Positions 15,822-25,164 of a stretch of DNA of 64,000 nt are shown here, piece after piece (positions within the stretch are counted from its first letter, which is position 1; the number at the start of each line of letters is the position of its first letter). Origin of the DNA: Actinomyces massiliensis 4401292. Its GTDB lineage: Bacteria; Actinomycetota; Actinomycetes; Actinomycetales; Actinomycetaceae. The stretch is taken from the NCBI RefSeq assembly GCF_000269805.1, contig NZ_JH711482.1, forward strand, positions 396,085 through 460,084, written 5' to 3'. Position numbers and translations under genes: made by a program. Under the pieces are notes generated by a model. It was not told where the DNA came from and ran no database searches. It saw only the letters and a list, made by a program, of their open reading frames with translations.

Positions 15822-17678
15822 TCAGTCTGCCCCCAAGCCCCGGCGTGGCCCAATCGTTATCTGAACCTGATCGAGCACATCGGCCACCCGCTGCGGGTCG
15901 GTCTGCACGTCCTCAGGCAGCGAAAGGCGCAGCAGGTGCTCGCATTCGGGCAGGTCCAGCACCAGACTCGTCCAGGAGGCGGCGACGACCTCGCTGTGAC
16001 GGGCCACAGCCGATCCACGGATGGCGGCGCGCGTTCCGAAAGGCGCAGTGTCGGCAGCCGCCTCGATCTCGGCATCGGTGGTCATCCGGCGAGTGCGCCC
16101 CGCCGCGATGAGCCTGTCCGCGATGCCGCGACCGGTGCGAAGATCGGCCCACTGGATGTCGAGGGCGGCCAGTCGAGGATCATCCCAATCCGCACCGGTC
16201 CTGACGCGCATGGCATCGCACAGTTGTTTCTTGGCGACCCACTCCACGAGCGCGGCGGCACGCGCGGTGGCCTCGGGCTCCCGAGCAGTGCCCTGAGCGG
16301 AGGCGTATCCCTCCAGCGCCGTGAGCGTCTCATCCCACAGGGCCACGGCGGCGGCAGTCTCCTCACCGACGCACTCAGGAACCGCACCGCCGTAGTCCTC
16401 CTCCAGGGCGTCCACGATCGCACGCAAGTGCGCCCGCTGGATCTCCAAAGCCGTCATCGGGCCGGAGACCGTGACCAGAGGATGGGTCAAGTCGGTGTCA
16501 TGGGAGACCGCCCAGTGGTCCTCCACCGGGTCGTGGACCAGGCGCAGAGGAGCCAGAGCGCCCAACCGATTCTGTCGGTCCGATGCGCGCTCGAGGTACC
16601 ACAGAAGAAGATCGGTCGTGGCGACCTTGAGGTAGATGGGGACGTCGAAGCGATTGGCATCCCCGTTGATGATGTGAAGGCGGCGGAAGCGCGACGCATC
16701 CGCATGCGGCTCGTCGCGGGTGTTGACGATCGGCCGGTTGAACGTGGTTTGCAGGCCGACGTCGCTCTCCACGTAGTCGGCGCGCTGGCTGATCTGAAAA
16801 CCGGGGCGCTGGGAGCGTTGACCAATGCCGACGCGCCCGGCTCCGGCGACGACGGGACGGGTGACCAGGAACGGGATGAGTGCCGGAGCGAGGTCGCTGA
16901 AGGCGAGGTCTCGGCGCACGAGGTAGTTCTCGTGGGAGCCGTAGGTCGCGCCCTTGCCGTCGACGTTGTTCTTGTACAGGACGACCTTGCCGGGAGAGAT
17001 CCCCTCGGCGCCCTCTGCCAGGGCCGTCATGGCCCGGCGTGCGATCAGCTCGCCGGCGAGGTCCCACACGACGGCGTCGTGCGGCGTGAGAACTTCTGGT
17101 GAGGAGTACTCGGGATGCGCATGATCGACGTACAACCGCGCGCCGTTGGTCAGGACGACGGCCGAGGCGCGCGGGAGGGCGGCCTCACCTGCATCGGGAC
17201 GCAGGCGGGTCCCCCAGGGAGCGGGCGGCGGCTCCGTCCTCTGCTCTCCGCCGCCGCCGTTGTGCTCAGGACGCCGGGACGTCGACTGCGTCATGGCACC
17301 TGCAGAGACTGCCGGTGAACTGTTCGCCGAGTTGGAATCGGCATAGGCGTCGGGCTGATCAGCGGGAGCGTCTCCGGAGGGAGCAGGATGGGCGGGATCG
17401 TCTGTGAGCAGACTGGGATGGGCTGCGGCACGGTCGAGGTGCCCGCCCCGCAGATCGGCAAGAGGATCCTCCGCCTCATAGTCCCAGCGCACTGCCCGCG
17501 CCCGGGAACCATCCGGTCCCATGACTCCAGGACGCGAGACCGCGCCGTAGGCCTCCACTACTCGGCTGGCCATAGCGACGGCGTTGGCGTAGGGGTCGCC
17601 CGGCTGGAGCACCCCGAACTCGGTCTCGATGCCGACCGGCCGAATGACAGGGGAGAAAATCGGTGCCGACTGACTCAT
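15822..17678 (-). CDS. dop: deamidase/depupylase Dop with enlarged loop
   Basis: Removes Pup from conjugates (and deamidates Pup-Gln where needed). N-terminal VGIETEFGVLQPGDP, then WDYEAEDPLADLRGG opens the Dop loop. The catalytic segment is VVLTNGARLYVDHAHPEYSSPE with its key Asp, then LYKNNVDGKGATYGSHENYL, FQISQRADYVE and INTRDEPHAD. At 618 aa it is roughly 100 residues longer than the familiar ~500-aa Dop proteins. Most of the excess lies between residues 85 and 180, a Pro/Ser/Ala/Asp-rich stretch inserted in the loop. ATG overlaps the arc stop (ATGA). With Pup ending in Glu, depupylation is the likely main role. Confidence 0.95.
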   Translation of the reverse strand: MSQSAPIFSPVIRPVGIETEFGVLQPGDPYANAVAMASRVVEAYGAVSRPGVMGPDGSRARAVRWDYEAEDPLADLRGGHLDRAAAHPSLLTDDPAHPAPSGDAPADQPDAYADSNSANSSPAVSAGAMTQSTSRRPEHNGGGGEQRTEPPPAPWGTRLRPDAGEAALPRASAVVLTNGARLYVDHAHPEYSSPEVLTPHDAVVWDLAGELIARRAMTALAEGAEGISPGKVVLYKNNVDGKGATYGSHENYLVRRDLAFSDLAPALIPFLVTRPVVAGAGRVGIGQRSQRPGFQISQRADYVESDVGLQTTFNRPIVNTRDEPHADASRFRRLHIINGDANRFDVPIYLKVATTDLLLWYLERASDRQNRLGALAPLRLVHDPVEDHWAVSHDTDLTHPLVTVSGPMTALEIQRAHLRAIVDALEEDYGGAVPECVGEETAAAVALWDETLTALEGYASAQGTAREPEATARAAALVEWVAKKQLCDAMRVRTGADWDDPRLAALDIQWADLRTGRGIADRLIAAGRTRRMTTDAEIEAAADTAPFGTRAAIRGSAVARHSEVVAASWTSLVLDLPECEHLLRLSLPEDVQTDPQRVADVLDQVQITIGPRRGLGAD

Positions 17679-19399
17679 AGTCCTTCCCTCGATTCCTCTG
17701 CCGGTACCGCATCTACGAGACCTATACGACCTATGCGACCTATGCGGCGCACTGAACGGATCTGCTCACCGCGCCGGCCGATGAGCCGAGCCCAGTCGTC
17801 CGGACCAGTGGCGCCGGTGATCTCCTCGTTCTGGCGGGCTTCGGCGGCGACGGCCTCCAGGAGCCGTTGGCTGGACATGCCGCCGCTTCCGCCGCTCAGT
17901 TCATCTTTGATGGCGGAGGTCTTGGCCCGCGCGACAACAGCGGCGAGCATCGCACCGCTGACAAGGTCGGCGAGGTGAAGAGTCTCCTGCGCTCCAGAGG
18001 CATAGGTGATCTCGATGACCTCGTTGGCAGAACCACGGTCGTACAGGGCGTGGATGGTATTCCGACGCATGGACAGGGCAGCGGCCTCCCGATCGCCATC
18101 GGCAGCGGCGAGCTCGACCGGGTCAAGCGGCAGACCGGCAGTGAGGTGCTTGGCCAGGATCTCCAGAGCACTAGTGGCATCGGGGCGGCCGATCCGGATC
18201 TTCATGTCGAGTCGCCCAGGTCGCAGGATGGCGGGGTCGATCATGTCCTCCCGGTTGGATGCTCCGATGATGACAACGTTGCGCAAGGACTCCACGCCGT
18301 CGATCTCTGCCAGGACTTGCGGGACGATCATGGTTTCAACATCCGACGACACCCCGGTGCCACGAGTGCGGAAAAGAGCCTCCATCTCATCGAAGAAGAT
18401 GACGACGGGCCGGTCCTCGGCCGCGACCTTGCGAGCCTGATCGAAGATGGCACGTATCTGGCGCTCGGTTTCCCCGACGAACTTGCTGAGCAGCTCAGGG
18501 CCCTTGATGTTCAAGAATGCGGCGGAGGTCCTGCGCCCATCCGGGCTGCTGTCCGGGGCGAATGAACTGGCCAGGGATGTGGCCACGGCTTTGGCGATCA
18601 GCGTCTTGCCGCAACCGGGCGGACCGTACAGGAGCAGTCCCTTGGGAGCGCGCAGACCGTAGGCCCGGTACAGATCGGGGTGGGTGAACGGCAGTTCGAG
18701 GGCGTCTCGGATCTGGTCGATCTGGGTGCCAAGACCTCCGATGTCGTTCCAGGAGACATCAGGGGTCTCGGCGACGACGAGCTGCTCGACACTGGTGCGC
18801 TCGACCAGGGCGGTGGCGATGCCGGCACGCGGATCCGCGGCCAGGGTGTCACCGGGCGTGAGGGCTTCGGGGTCCAGATGGCCCGCCAGGTGGACAACAC
18901 GGCTTGCCCCTCCCCCGGTCGTGACCAGGGCGCGGGAGGCGCCGGAGATCGAGGGGGGCAGGACCTCCTCCAGAGTCACGGCCTCGCCGGTGTCAGGGGC
19001 CGATAGGGCGTCGACGACGAGCATCTGGTCGCTCACGGCCACCAACTGGCCGATGACTAGGGAGTCGGCCTCCAGACTCGCATGCAGACCCAGACGCATG
19101 GGGCGTCCGCCGAGCATGACGTCGACTTCGTAGGGCCGTTCGGCAGCAGCATCGCCGCTCCCGGCCTCCGGCGCCTGGGGGCGGGCGGGAAGCCCGGTGA
19201 GCAGTCCGAGGGTGACCGGCGGCAGGGTAACGGCGTCGAGCTGGACGCCCAGCTCGGTGATGCGCTCGCGGGCGGCGGTGAGCGCTGCAACGAGACGCTC
19301 ATTCTTCGCGGCCAGACTCACCGACTCGGAGCGCGCCTCGCGCAGCTGATGGCTGATGAAATCGGGCGATGGCATGCCCAGGGGCTGGGGATCAGGCAT
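17675..19399 (-). CDS. arc: AAA+ ATPase ARC/Mpa (Pup-dependent unfoldase)
   Basis: Hexameric ATPase that captures Pup through N-terminal coiled coils and unfolds pupylated proteins. Coiled coil (about 10-55), OB interdomain (about 60-210), then the AAA+ module with DVSWNDIGGLGTQIDQIRDA, Walker A GPPGCGKT, Walker B VIFFDEME and the sensor/arginine-finger region ILRPGRLDMKIRIGRP. It ends in VPAEESREGL instead of the GQYL tail that docks on the 20S proteasome. ATG at 19399 overlaps the trmI stop by eight bases and is preferred; the frame is open with further ATGs up to 19444. Confidence 0.92.
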   Translation of the reverse strand: MPDPQPLGMPSPDFISHQLREARSESVSLAAKNERLVAALTAARERITELGVQLDAVTLPPVTLGLLTGLPARPQAPEAGSGDAAAERPYEVDVMLGGRPMRLGLHASLEADSLVIGQLVAVSDQMLVVDALSAPDTGEAVTLEEVLPPSISGASRALVTTGGGASRVVHLAGHLDPEALTPGDTLAADPRAGIATALVERTSVEQLVVAETPDVSWNDIGGLGTQIDQIRDALELPFTHPDLYRAYGLRAPKGLLLYGPPGCGKTLIAKAVATSLASSFAPDSSPDGRRTSAAFLNIKGPELLSKFVGETERQIRAIFDQARKVAAEDRPVVIFFDEMEALFRTRGTGVSSDVETMIVPQVLAEIDGVESLRNVVIIGASNREDMIDPAILRPGRLDMKIRIGRPDATSALEILAKHLTAGLPLDPVELAAADGDREAAALSMRRNTIHALYDRGSANEVIEITYASGAQETLHLADLVSGAMLAAVVARAKTSAIKDELSGGSGGMSSQRLLEAVAAEARQNEEITGATGPDDWARLIGRRGEQIRSVRRIGRIGRIGLVDAVPAEESREGL

Positions 19400-20609
19400 G
19401 AGCGGGCGCTTCATCATCGGTGCCATTAGTGCCATCAGCAGCATCTCTAGTCGCGCGGCCGGGCAGGACGGGGGTGGCGTCCTGGGGCTGCTTGGCGAGG
19501 CAATCGCGCAGGACGCGACGAACCTTGCGGTCGCTGCTGACGCGCTCCCCTACGTCCTGCGGCGCCCAGTAGCCGCCGTCGTCATAGGCGCCGCGGGCGG
19601 GCGGACGCTTGCGGGTCAGCGGCCTCGAGCCGACGGCGAGGCGCCGAGCTGTGATCAGGAAGCCGGTGTGGGCGACCATCCGGTGGTCGGGGCGCACGGA
19701 CAGGCCGTCGACGTTCCAGGTGCGCACCATCGATTCCCACGATTCGGGCTCGGTGAACAGGCCGCAGTGTCTCAGCGCCTCGACCGTGCGCGAGAGCTGG
19801 GTGGTGGTGGCGGCGTAGGCCAGGAAGAGGCCACCGGGGACGAGCGCGCGGGCGGAAGCGGCGATGTTCTCCCAGGGGGCCAGCATGTCCAGCACGATCC
19901 GGTCGACGGAGGAGGCTTCGACGCAGTGGGCGGTCACCTCGGCGAAGTCGCCTGTGCGCAACTCCCAGGCGGGATGGTGACGGCCGAACCAGGAGTCGAC
20001 ATTGGAAGCGGCGATCCGGGCGAAGTCCTCACGCCGCTCAATGGACAGCAGATACCCGCTCTCACCGATGGCGGACAGCAGGTTCATGGTCAGAGCCCCC
20101 GAGCCGACGCCAGCCTCCAGGACGCGCGCACCGGGGAAGATATCGCCCATGGCAACGACTTGTCCGGAATCCTTGGGGTAGACGACCTGGGCGCCGCGGG
20201 GCATGGACAGCACGTAGTCGGCGAGCAGAGGGCGCAGGAGGAGGAGCTCGTGGCCGGCCTCGGTGATCAGCACGGTGCCCTCGTCGAGGCCGACGGCATC
20301 GCGGTGATGGAAACTGCCGCGCCGGGACTGGAAGTAGCCGCGGGGGTCGAGCTGGAAGGTGTTCTTGGCGCCCTTGGAGTCGGTGACCTGGATGCGCTCG
20401 CCGTAGCGGAAGGGACCGCGGCGCCCGGCCTGACCGAGTGACTCCTGGGCAATGGACCGTGTGGGGTGCTCGGGTTTCGGTCGTACGGCCGGGCGGGGCT
20501 CCCGTACGTTATCGGAACCGCCCGTCTCGCCCGCACCACCCTGCCCGCCGGCGCAGGAGACGACGGCGTCCTCGCTCAGCCCATGGTCCTCGGAGTTCTG
20601 CTCGCTCAT
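19392..20609 (-). CDS. trmI: tRNA (adenine-N1)-methyltransferase TrmI
   Basis: AdoMet-dependent enzyme that makes m1A58 in the tRNA T loop; acts as a tetramer. After a disordered 50-residue lead, the N-terminal beta domain (RYGERIQVTDSKG...) is followed by the Rossmann methyltransferase fold. This shows motif I VLEAGVGSGALTMNLL, LLSIERREDFARIAASNV and DRIVLDMLAPWE. ATG at 20609 gives MSEQNSEDHG; the frame is open further upstream but less protein-like. In many actinobacteria trmI directly precedes the ARC-Dop-Pup genes, as here. The C-terminal 40 residues are low complexity. Confidence 0.93.
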   Translation of the reverse strand: MSEQNSEDHGLSEDAVVSCAGGQGGAGETGGSDNVREPRPAVRPKPEHPTRSIAQESLGQAGRRGPFRYGERIQVTDSKGAKNTFQLDPRGYFQSRRGSFHHRDAVGLDEGTVLITEAGHELLLLRPLLADYVLSMPRGAQVVYPKDSGQVVAMGDIFPGARVLEAGVGSGALTMNLLSAIGESGYLLSIERREDFARIAASNVDSWFGRHHPAWELRTGDFAEVTAHCVEASSVDRIVLDMLAPWENIAASARALVPGGLFLAYAATTTQLSRTVEALRHCGLFTEPESWESMVRTWNVDGLSVRPDHRMVAHTGFLITARRLAVGSRPLTRKRPPARGAYDDGGYWAPQDVGERVSSDRKVRRVLRDCLAKQPQDATPVLPGRATRDAADGTNGTDDEAPAHA

Positions 20610-20747
20610 CGAGAATGAGTCTAATGAGTGAAGCGCTTCGACTACCTCATGGCTCGCAAGACGATATACGACAGCAGCGTAAGGCGTAAGCAGCGTAGCG
20701 ACCCGTGAATTCCGTGAATTCAACGAGCCTCCGCCTGGAGCGCGTCA

Positions 20748-20764
20748 CCGGCCCGCGGGGCCGG
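20748..20764 (-). terminator. hairpin after the polysaccharide deacetylase gene
   Basis: Perfect 7-bp stem CCGGCCC/GGGCCGG with a three-base GCG loop, 42 bases beyond the deacetylase stop and before trmI. No T tract. A 10-base direct repeat CCGTGAATTC lies just beyond it (20703-20721). Confidence 0.55.
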
Positions 20765-20805
20765 CCAACTGGACAGACAGATCCACCGGCATCCCGAGAT
20801 CGTTC

Positions 20806-21624
20806 TCACGAGCCGATCTCCGAGCCCTCCATCAGCCGGCTGGCGGTCACGAAGGTCATGCCCTGGCCCTGCAGCGCGGAGATCGACTCCCCCACGGCGC
20901 GCAGCAGCTCCTCATTGGGCTGTGTACGACCGTCGTGACACAGAATCACCGAGCCCGCATGAGCCGTATCGGCCACGTCCCTCGCCAGCCGCGCAGTCGG
21001 CGTGTGCTCGCTCCACAGCAGGATGTCCAGATCGCGCTCAGCCGCCACCATGAGAGCGGGAGCGTCCACGCGCCCATAGGGCGGGCGCCACAGTGCGGGC
21101 TGCGGCGCTCCGGCATCCTGGATCGCGGTGATCGTGCGGTCCACCGAATCCCGCAGCGCATCGACCTCCACACCGTAGACGTCGGTATGGACCCAGTTGT
21201 GCACGCCCACCTCGTGTCCGGTCTCCGCCTGGCGGGCGACCAGGTCGGGATGGGCTGCGACCGCCTCGCCCAGCACGAAGAAAGTCGCGGATGCGCCCAG
21301 CTCTGCGAGCATATCGAGAACCATCGGTGTCCAGCGCGGGTCGGGGCCGTCATCGAAGGTGAGGCAGACCTCGTCACGATCGGGTGAGCCCTGGAAGAGC
21401 ACGCGGGTCGCGTATCGGCCGGGCTCCGTAGGACGCGGCGCCACACGAGCCGTGGGCGACAGGTGCGTGTCGGCATAGCGGACAGCGCTCGCCCCGGCTC
21501 CGCCGCCGACCGCAAGCGTCGCAGCTCCTGCGAGTCCCGCCCGCAGAACACGACGTCGACCGGCATGATCCGGTGAGTCGGAAAGGGGGACGGGGTCGGG
21601 CACCTGTCCAGCATAGATCGGCAC
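20806..21624 (-). CDS. secreted polysaccharide deacetylase (NodB fold)
   Basis: Carbohydrate esterase family 4, likely removing acetyl groups from cell-wall or capsule glycans outside the membrane. The N-terminus has a twin-arginine-like signal (GRRRVLRAGLAGAATLAVGG, residues 22-41). NodB motifs are present: TFDDGPD (catalytic base and metal Asp), the metal-binding HxxxH in GVHNWVH, RPPYG, DILLWSEHT and the final SVILCHDG. Length 272 aa. It sits alone between MFS and trmI genes, interrupting the common actinobacterial order of site-2 protease followed by trmI. Confidence 0.88.
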   Translation of the reverse strand: MPIYAGQVPDPVPLSDSPDHAGRRRVLRAGLAGAATLAVGGGAGASAVRYADTHLSPTARVAPRPTEPGRYATRVLFQGSPDRDEVCLTFDDGPDPRWTPMVLDMLAELGASATFFVLGEAVAAHPDLVARQAETGHEVGVHNWVHTDVYGVEVDALRDSVDRTITAIQDAGAPQPALWRPPYGRVDAPALMVAAERDLDILLWSEHTPTARLARDVADTAHAGSVILCHDGRTQPNEELLRAVGESISALQGQGMTFVTASRLMEGSEIGS

Positions 21625-21651
21625 AGCCGATGAGCACTGCGCCGACTCTCG

Positions 21652-22884
21652 TCACCCAGGCAGATGCCGGGTGTAGGACACGCGCCCGACGAGCAGATAG
21701 GCGCACCACGCCCCCACGACGCCAATGCCCATGACGACCACCATGGGCACGGCGCTGCGGCCGCCTCCCGAACTCGCCAGTGGAGCCGCACTCGCGTTGG
21801 CCAGCGCCTGAGCCACGCCCAGCAACGCGCTCGCGGTTCCGGCGACATGACGCACCTCTCCTAGCGCAAGCGCACTGGAGTTGCCGAAGACGCAGGCCTG
21901 AGCGGCCATGACGAGAACGAAACCGGTGCACAGGGGGATCAGGGCCACCCCGAGGAGAAGAACGCTCACGGCCACGATCGCTGCACCCGTCGCCGAGATT
22001 GTCAGGCCCAGGGCGATCAGGCGTCGAGGTCCGGTGTAATGCACCAGGCGAGCGTTGAGGAGGCTCAGGAGCATCTGACTTCCGGCCGTGCAGGCGAAGA
22101 AGATGGAGAAGGCTATGGGGCTGAGTCCCTTGATCTCCTGAAGCACGAAGGACGAGGAGGAGATGTAGGCGAACATGGCGAAACTGGAGAAGGAGGAGGT
22201 CAGCATGTATCCCACGTACCGGCGGTGCCCCAGAAGTTCCCGGCATCCCGCCAGGAAACGCCTCCAGCCCCCTTTCGATCGCCGTTCGGGCGGCAGGGAC
22301 TCGGGGACGAACACGACCGCCATGGCAGTCATGAACAGGCCGAAGCCGACCAAGCACCAGAACACCATCCGCCAGGTCGCCATGGACAGAACCGCGCCTC
22401 CCGCCACGGGTGCGATCATGGGCGCCAGGGCGCTGACGGCCATGAGGATCGACATCATGGAGGCCAGTCGGTCACCATGGGCGAGGTCGACGAGGACCGC
22501 GCGCCCCACCACGGCTGCGACGCCACCGCCGAAGCCCTGCAGAAGTCGCCCGGCCACGAGCACCCCGATGTTGGGAGCGAAGACGCAGACGAGCGCTCCC
22601 AAGGAGCACAGCACGCCACCGACGATCACAGGAACCCGGCGTCCCTGCTGATCGGAGATGGTGCCGCCCGCGACCTGCCCCAGTCCCATGCCGATGAAGA
22701 AGGCCGTGAGCGTCAAACCCACTGCGGTCGCGCTGGTGGCGAGATCGGCAGTCACCTGGGGGAAGGCCGGGCTGTACATGTCGGTGGCGAAGGGCGGTAC
22801 CGCGTTCTGCACGGCGAGTGCGGCGATGAGTCCAGCCGTGACAGCGGCCTCGGGGTGTCTCCCACGGGATCGTAGGGCGTTCAT
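21652..22884 (-). CDS. Bcr/CflA-type MFS multidrug exporter
   Basis: Twelve-helix major facilitator of 410 aa. The N-terminal half has ATDMYSPAFPQVTADL in helix 1, the loop 2-3 motif GTISDQQGRRVPVIVGG and helix 4-5 sequence RLLQGFGGGVAAVVGRAVLVDL, the typical layout of the Bcr/CflA (DHA1) drug exporters. The start codon overlaps the stop of the upstream site-2 protease gene by one base (TGATG), so the two are translationally coupled. Substrate cannot be read from the sequence. Confidence 0.87.
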   Translation of the reverse strand: MNALRSRGRHPEAAVTAGLIAALAVQNAVPPFATDMYSPAFPQVTADLATSATAVGLTLTAFFIGMGLGQVAGGTISDQQGRRVPVIVGGVLCSLGALVCVFAPNIGVLVAGRLLQGFGGGVAAVVGRAVLVDLAHGDRLASMMSILMAVSALAPMIAPVAGGAVLSMATWRMVFWCLVGFGLFMTAMAVVFVPESLPPERRSKGGWRRFLAGCRELLGHRRYVGYMLTSSFSSFAMFAYISSSSFVLQEIKGLSPIAFSIFFACTAGSQMLLSLLNARLVHYTGPRRLIALGLTISATGAAIVAVSVLLLGVALIPLCTGFVLVMAAQACVFGNSSALALGEVRHVAGTASALLGVAQALANASAAPLASSGGGRSAVPMVVVMGIGVVGAWCAYLLVGRVSYTRHLPG

Positions 22885-23987
22885 CAGCGAGCTCCTGTGG
22901 GCACGGCGCCGACCATGCGCCCGTCCTCGACGACAACCAGCCAGCGCGATAGGGTACGTGCCCGTTTAAGAGCCTCTGCTGCGGCCTGCCCGGTGAGGTC
23001 ATTGCTCACGGCGGTCGCCGGGAGCACAGTGCAGATCTCGCCCGCAGTCACGACGGATTCCTCGGGCAGGTCCAATGCAGCCAGCCCGACATCGTCAATG
23101 ATGCCCAGCAGTGCCGAGCCGTCCCCGACCAGGACAACGGAGGCTCCTCCGGCGAACTCGGAGCGGACTCTGGAAACCGTGGCGGTCGCCGGGAGCGTCG
23201 CGATCGGGTGCATGAGGGAACGCAGGTCGAGTCGTGCTGCGGCCCGCTCTCCGCCGCCGAGTCCCAGGACCCGCCACGACGTGGAGCCGATCGGCCAGGC
23301 GACCATGACGCACAGGATCAGGGAGAAGGGATCGGGACGCGAACCGCCCAGCAGCGGCTCCAGGATCCAGCGCCAGGCGATGCCGGTGACGACGAGCAGT
23401 CCTCCGATGGCGGCGACTCGTTGTCCCGCCCGTGGTCGTCCGGTCAGCTGGGTGACCAGGGAGGCCAGCGCGTGTCCGCCATCCAGCGGTAGGCCGGGCA
23501 GGGCGTTGAAGATCGCCAGGGCGAGATTCACCCAGGTGAGCGCCCACACGACCACGCCGACCGGGATCGACGTGATGACGTTGCTTCTGAGCAGCGCGCC
23601 GCCCACCGCCCACAGCGCGAGATTCGCCGCAGGGCCCGACAGCGAGGTGATGACGTCCTTCCACGGCGCCCAGGCATGTGCAGGGCCGAAACTCGTGCGC
23701 CCGCCCCACAGGTAGAGCTCGTAGCGCACAGGCCGTCTTCCCAGCACGGTGCCCGCTGATCCGTGGGCGAGTTCATGGAGGAGAACGCTTGCGCCCACGC
23801 CCACTACGGTGCCGGCTACGGTCGCCAGGACTACGAGGGAACTCGAGGCGGCCAAGGTGGAGGACACCAGCGGATACCAGGAGCCGGCGATGAGCAGGCC
23901 GAGGAGGAGGGAGGTCGGGGAGACGACGACAGGTGCTGCGCCGATTCGTCCGATCACCCAGCCCTGAGGCGTGGAAGCAGGTGACAT
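22884..23987 (-). CDS. site-2 protease family metalloprotease (M50) with CBS-like C-terminus
   Basis: Intramembrane zinc protease of 367 aa. The zinc motif is LLHELAHGSAG (HExxH), with the second ligand region in NALPGLPLDGGHALA. Six or so hydrophobic segments cover residues 20-235. The C-terminal 120 residues (DLRSLMHPIATLPATATVS...) look like a CBS-domain pair, the arrangement of the CBS-containing site-2 protease subfamily. Homologues commonly lie beside trmI and a RecB-like nuclease in actinobacteria, as here. Targets unknown. Confidence 0.9.
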   Translation of the reverse strand: MSPASTPQGWVIGRIGAAPVVVSPTSLLLGLLIAGSWYPLVSSTLAASSSLVVLATVAGTVVGVGASVLLHELAHGSAGTVLGRRPVRYELYLWGGRTSFGPAHAWAPWKDVITSLSGPAANLALWAVGGALLRSNVITSIPVGVVVWALTWVNLALAIFNALPGLPLDGGHALASLVTQLTGRPRAGQRVAAIGGLLVVTGIAWRWILEPLLGGSRPDPFSLILCVMVAWPIGSTSWRVLGLGGGERAAARLDLRSLMHPIATLPATATVSRVRSEFAGGASVVLVGDGSALLGIIDDVGLAALDLPEESVVTAGEICTVLPATAVSNDLTGQAAAEALKRARTLSRWLVVVEDGRMVGAVPTGAR

Positions 23988-24148
23988 GGGGCGAGCCTAG
24001 CCGTCCCGAGACGGCCGCCAGAACCGTCATACTGCCGATGAGCACGATTGAAGCGCGTGGTCCGATTTTTGAACGCGACGCCTGCCAGCGGCTCCGAATC
24101 CTGCGGATGTGCACAGGTCCAGGAGCTCCACCCGATCCGACGGATACC

Positions 24149-24157
24149 TGTGGACAA
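24149..24157. promoter_or_regulatory. single DnaA-box-like 9-mer
   Basis: On the minus strand this reads TTGTCCACA, the actinobacterial form of the DnaA box, in the 208-base divergent region between the site-2 protease and RecB-like genes. Only one copy is present, so it is not an origin and may be chance. Confidence 0.25.
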
Positions 24158-24195
24158 TCACAGAGCATGCTGATGCGGCGCGATAGGTTCTTCTC

Positions 24196-25164
24196 GTGAG
24201 CGAGCACGCCGTGTCATTAAATCCGACGACGCCCTTGACGCCTGCCGCCTCCACATCAGTGGAGCCGGTCGCGCCGGGCACGGGCAGGATCACCAGTGCC
24301 ACTTCCAACTCCAATGCGAGTTCCGATACCAGCCGCCCCCGACGAGGAGGCCGGGCGGCATTGTCGCCATCGCGCGCCAAGGACTTCATGCAGTGCCCGC
24401 TCATGTTCCGCCTGCGCACAATCGACCGGATCCCCGATCCGGGTTCGCTGGCCACGCATAAGGGCACTCTTGTCCACAGCGTCTTGGAGCGCCTGTACGA
24501 CCTGCCCGCGCACGAGCGCACTCGGGAGGCGGCTCATGCCATCCTGCCTCCCCGGTGGGAAGCCCATCGGGATAAGAACCCCGCTGTCATGGACCTGTTC
24601 GAGAGTCTCGACCAGGTGGCCCCGTGGCTGAGCGAGGCCGAGGCGCTCATCGACACCTACTTCCAGATGGAGAATCCCGCACGCCTGGAGCCGGCCGAAC
24701 GGGAGCTCTTCGTCCAGACCGAGACCAAGGACGGCCTGATGCTGCGCGGCTTCGTGGATCGTCTCGATATCGCCCCCGACGGAGCCATGCGCGTCGTGGA
24801 TTACAAGACGGGCCGTTCCCCAGGACCGCGCTTCCAGGCCGAGGCGCTGTTCCAGATGCGCTTCTACGCCCTGGTGCTGTGGCGTCTGCGCGGCCAGCCG
24901 CCACGGCGCCTGCAACTGCTCTTCCTCAAGGATGGCCGCACCCTCACCCACGATCCGAATATGGCCGAGCTGGAGACGGCCGAGACCAAGATCTCCCGTA
25001 TCTGGGATGACATCGAGGATTGCGCCACCACTGGCGAGTTCGGCCCGAAGCGCTCCCGACTATGCGATTGGTGCGTCTTTCAGGCGCAGTGCCCCCTCTT
25101 CGGCGGGACTACGCCGCCCCTTCCCCAGGAGGCAGTGGCGCGGTTGCTCACTGCCCGCCGCTGA
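24196..25164 (+). CDS. RecB/Cas4-like PD-(D/E)XK nuclease with probable Fe-S cluster
   Basis: A 322-aa RecB-family exonuclease domain protein. After a low-complexity lead (1-50), the nuclease fold begins with SPSRAKDFMQCPLMFRLR. Motif GTLVHSVLE supplies the N-terminal His, LRGFVDRLDI the Asp, VVDYKTGR the D-x-K active site, and QMRFYALVLW the QxxxY motif. Four cysteines (DFMQC; LCDWCVFQAQC) are spaced as in the AddB/Cas4 iron-sulfur box. It is not near cas genes; actinobacterial homologues usually sit beside the site-2 protease and trmI, so a housekeeping DNA-repair role is likely. Start GTG at 24196. Confidence 0.88.
   Translation: MSEHAVSLNPTTPLTPAASTSVEPVAPGTGRITSATSNSNASSDTSRPRRGGRAALSPSRAKDFMQCPLMFRLRTIDRIPDPGSLATHKGTLVHSVLERLYDLPAHERTREAAHAILPPRWEAHRDKNPAVMDLFESLDQVAPWLSEAEALIDTYFQMENPARLEPAERELFVQTETKDGLMLRGFVDRLDIAPDGAMRVVDYKTGRSPGPRFQAEALFQMRFYALVLWRLRGQPPRRLQLLFLKDGRTLTHDPNMAELETAETKISRIWDDIEDCATTGEFGPKRSRLCDWCVFQAQCPLFGGTTPPLPQEAVARLLTARR

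Noticed and set aside
24149-24157. Replication origin
   Set aside because: A single DnaA-box-like 9-mer without clustering, AT-rich unwinding region, or dnaA/dnaN nearby.
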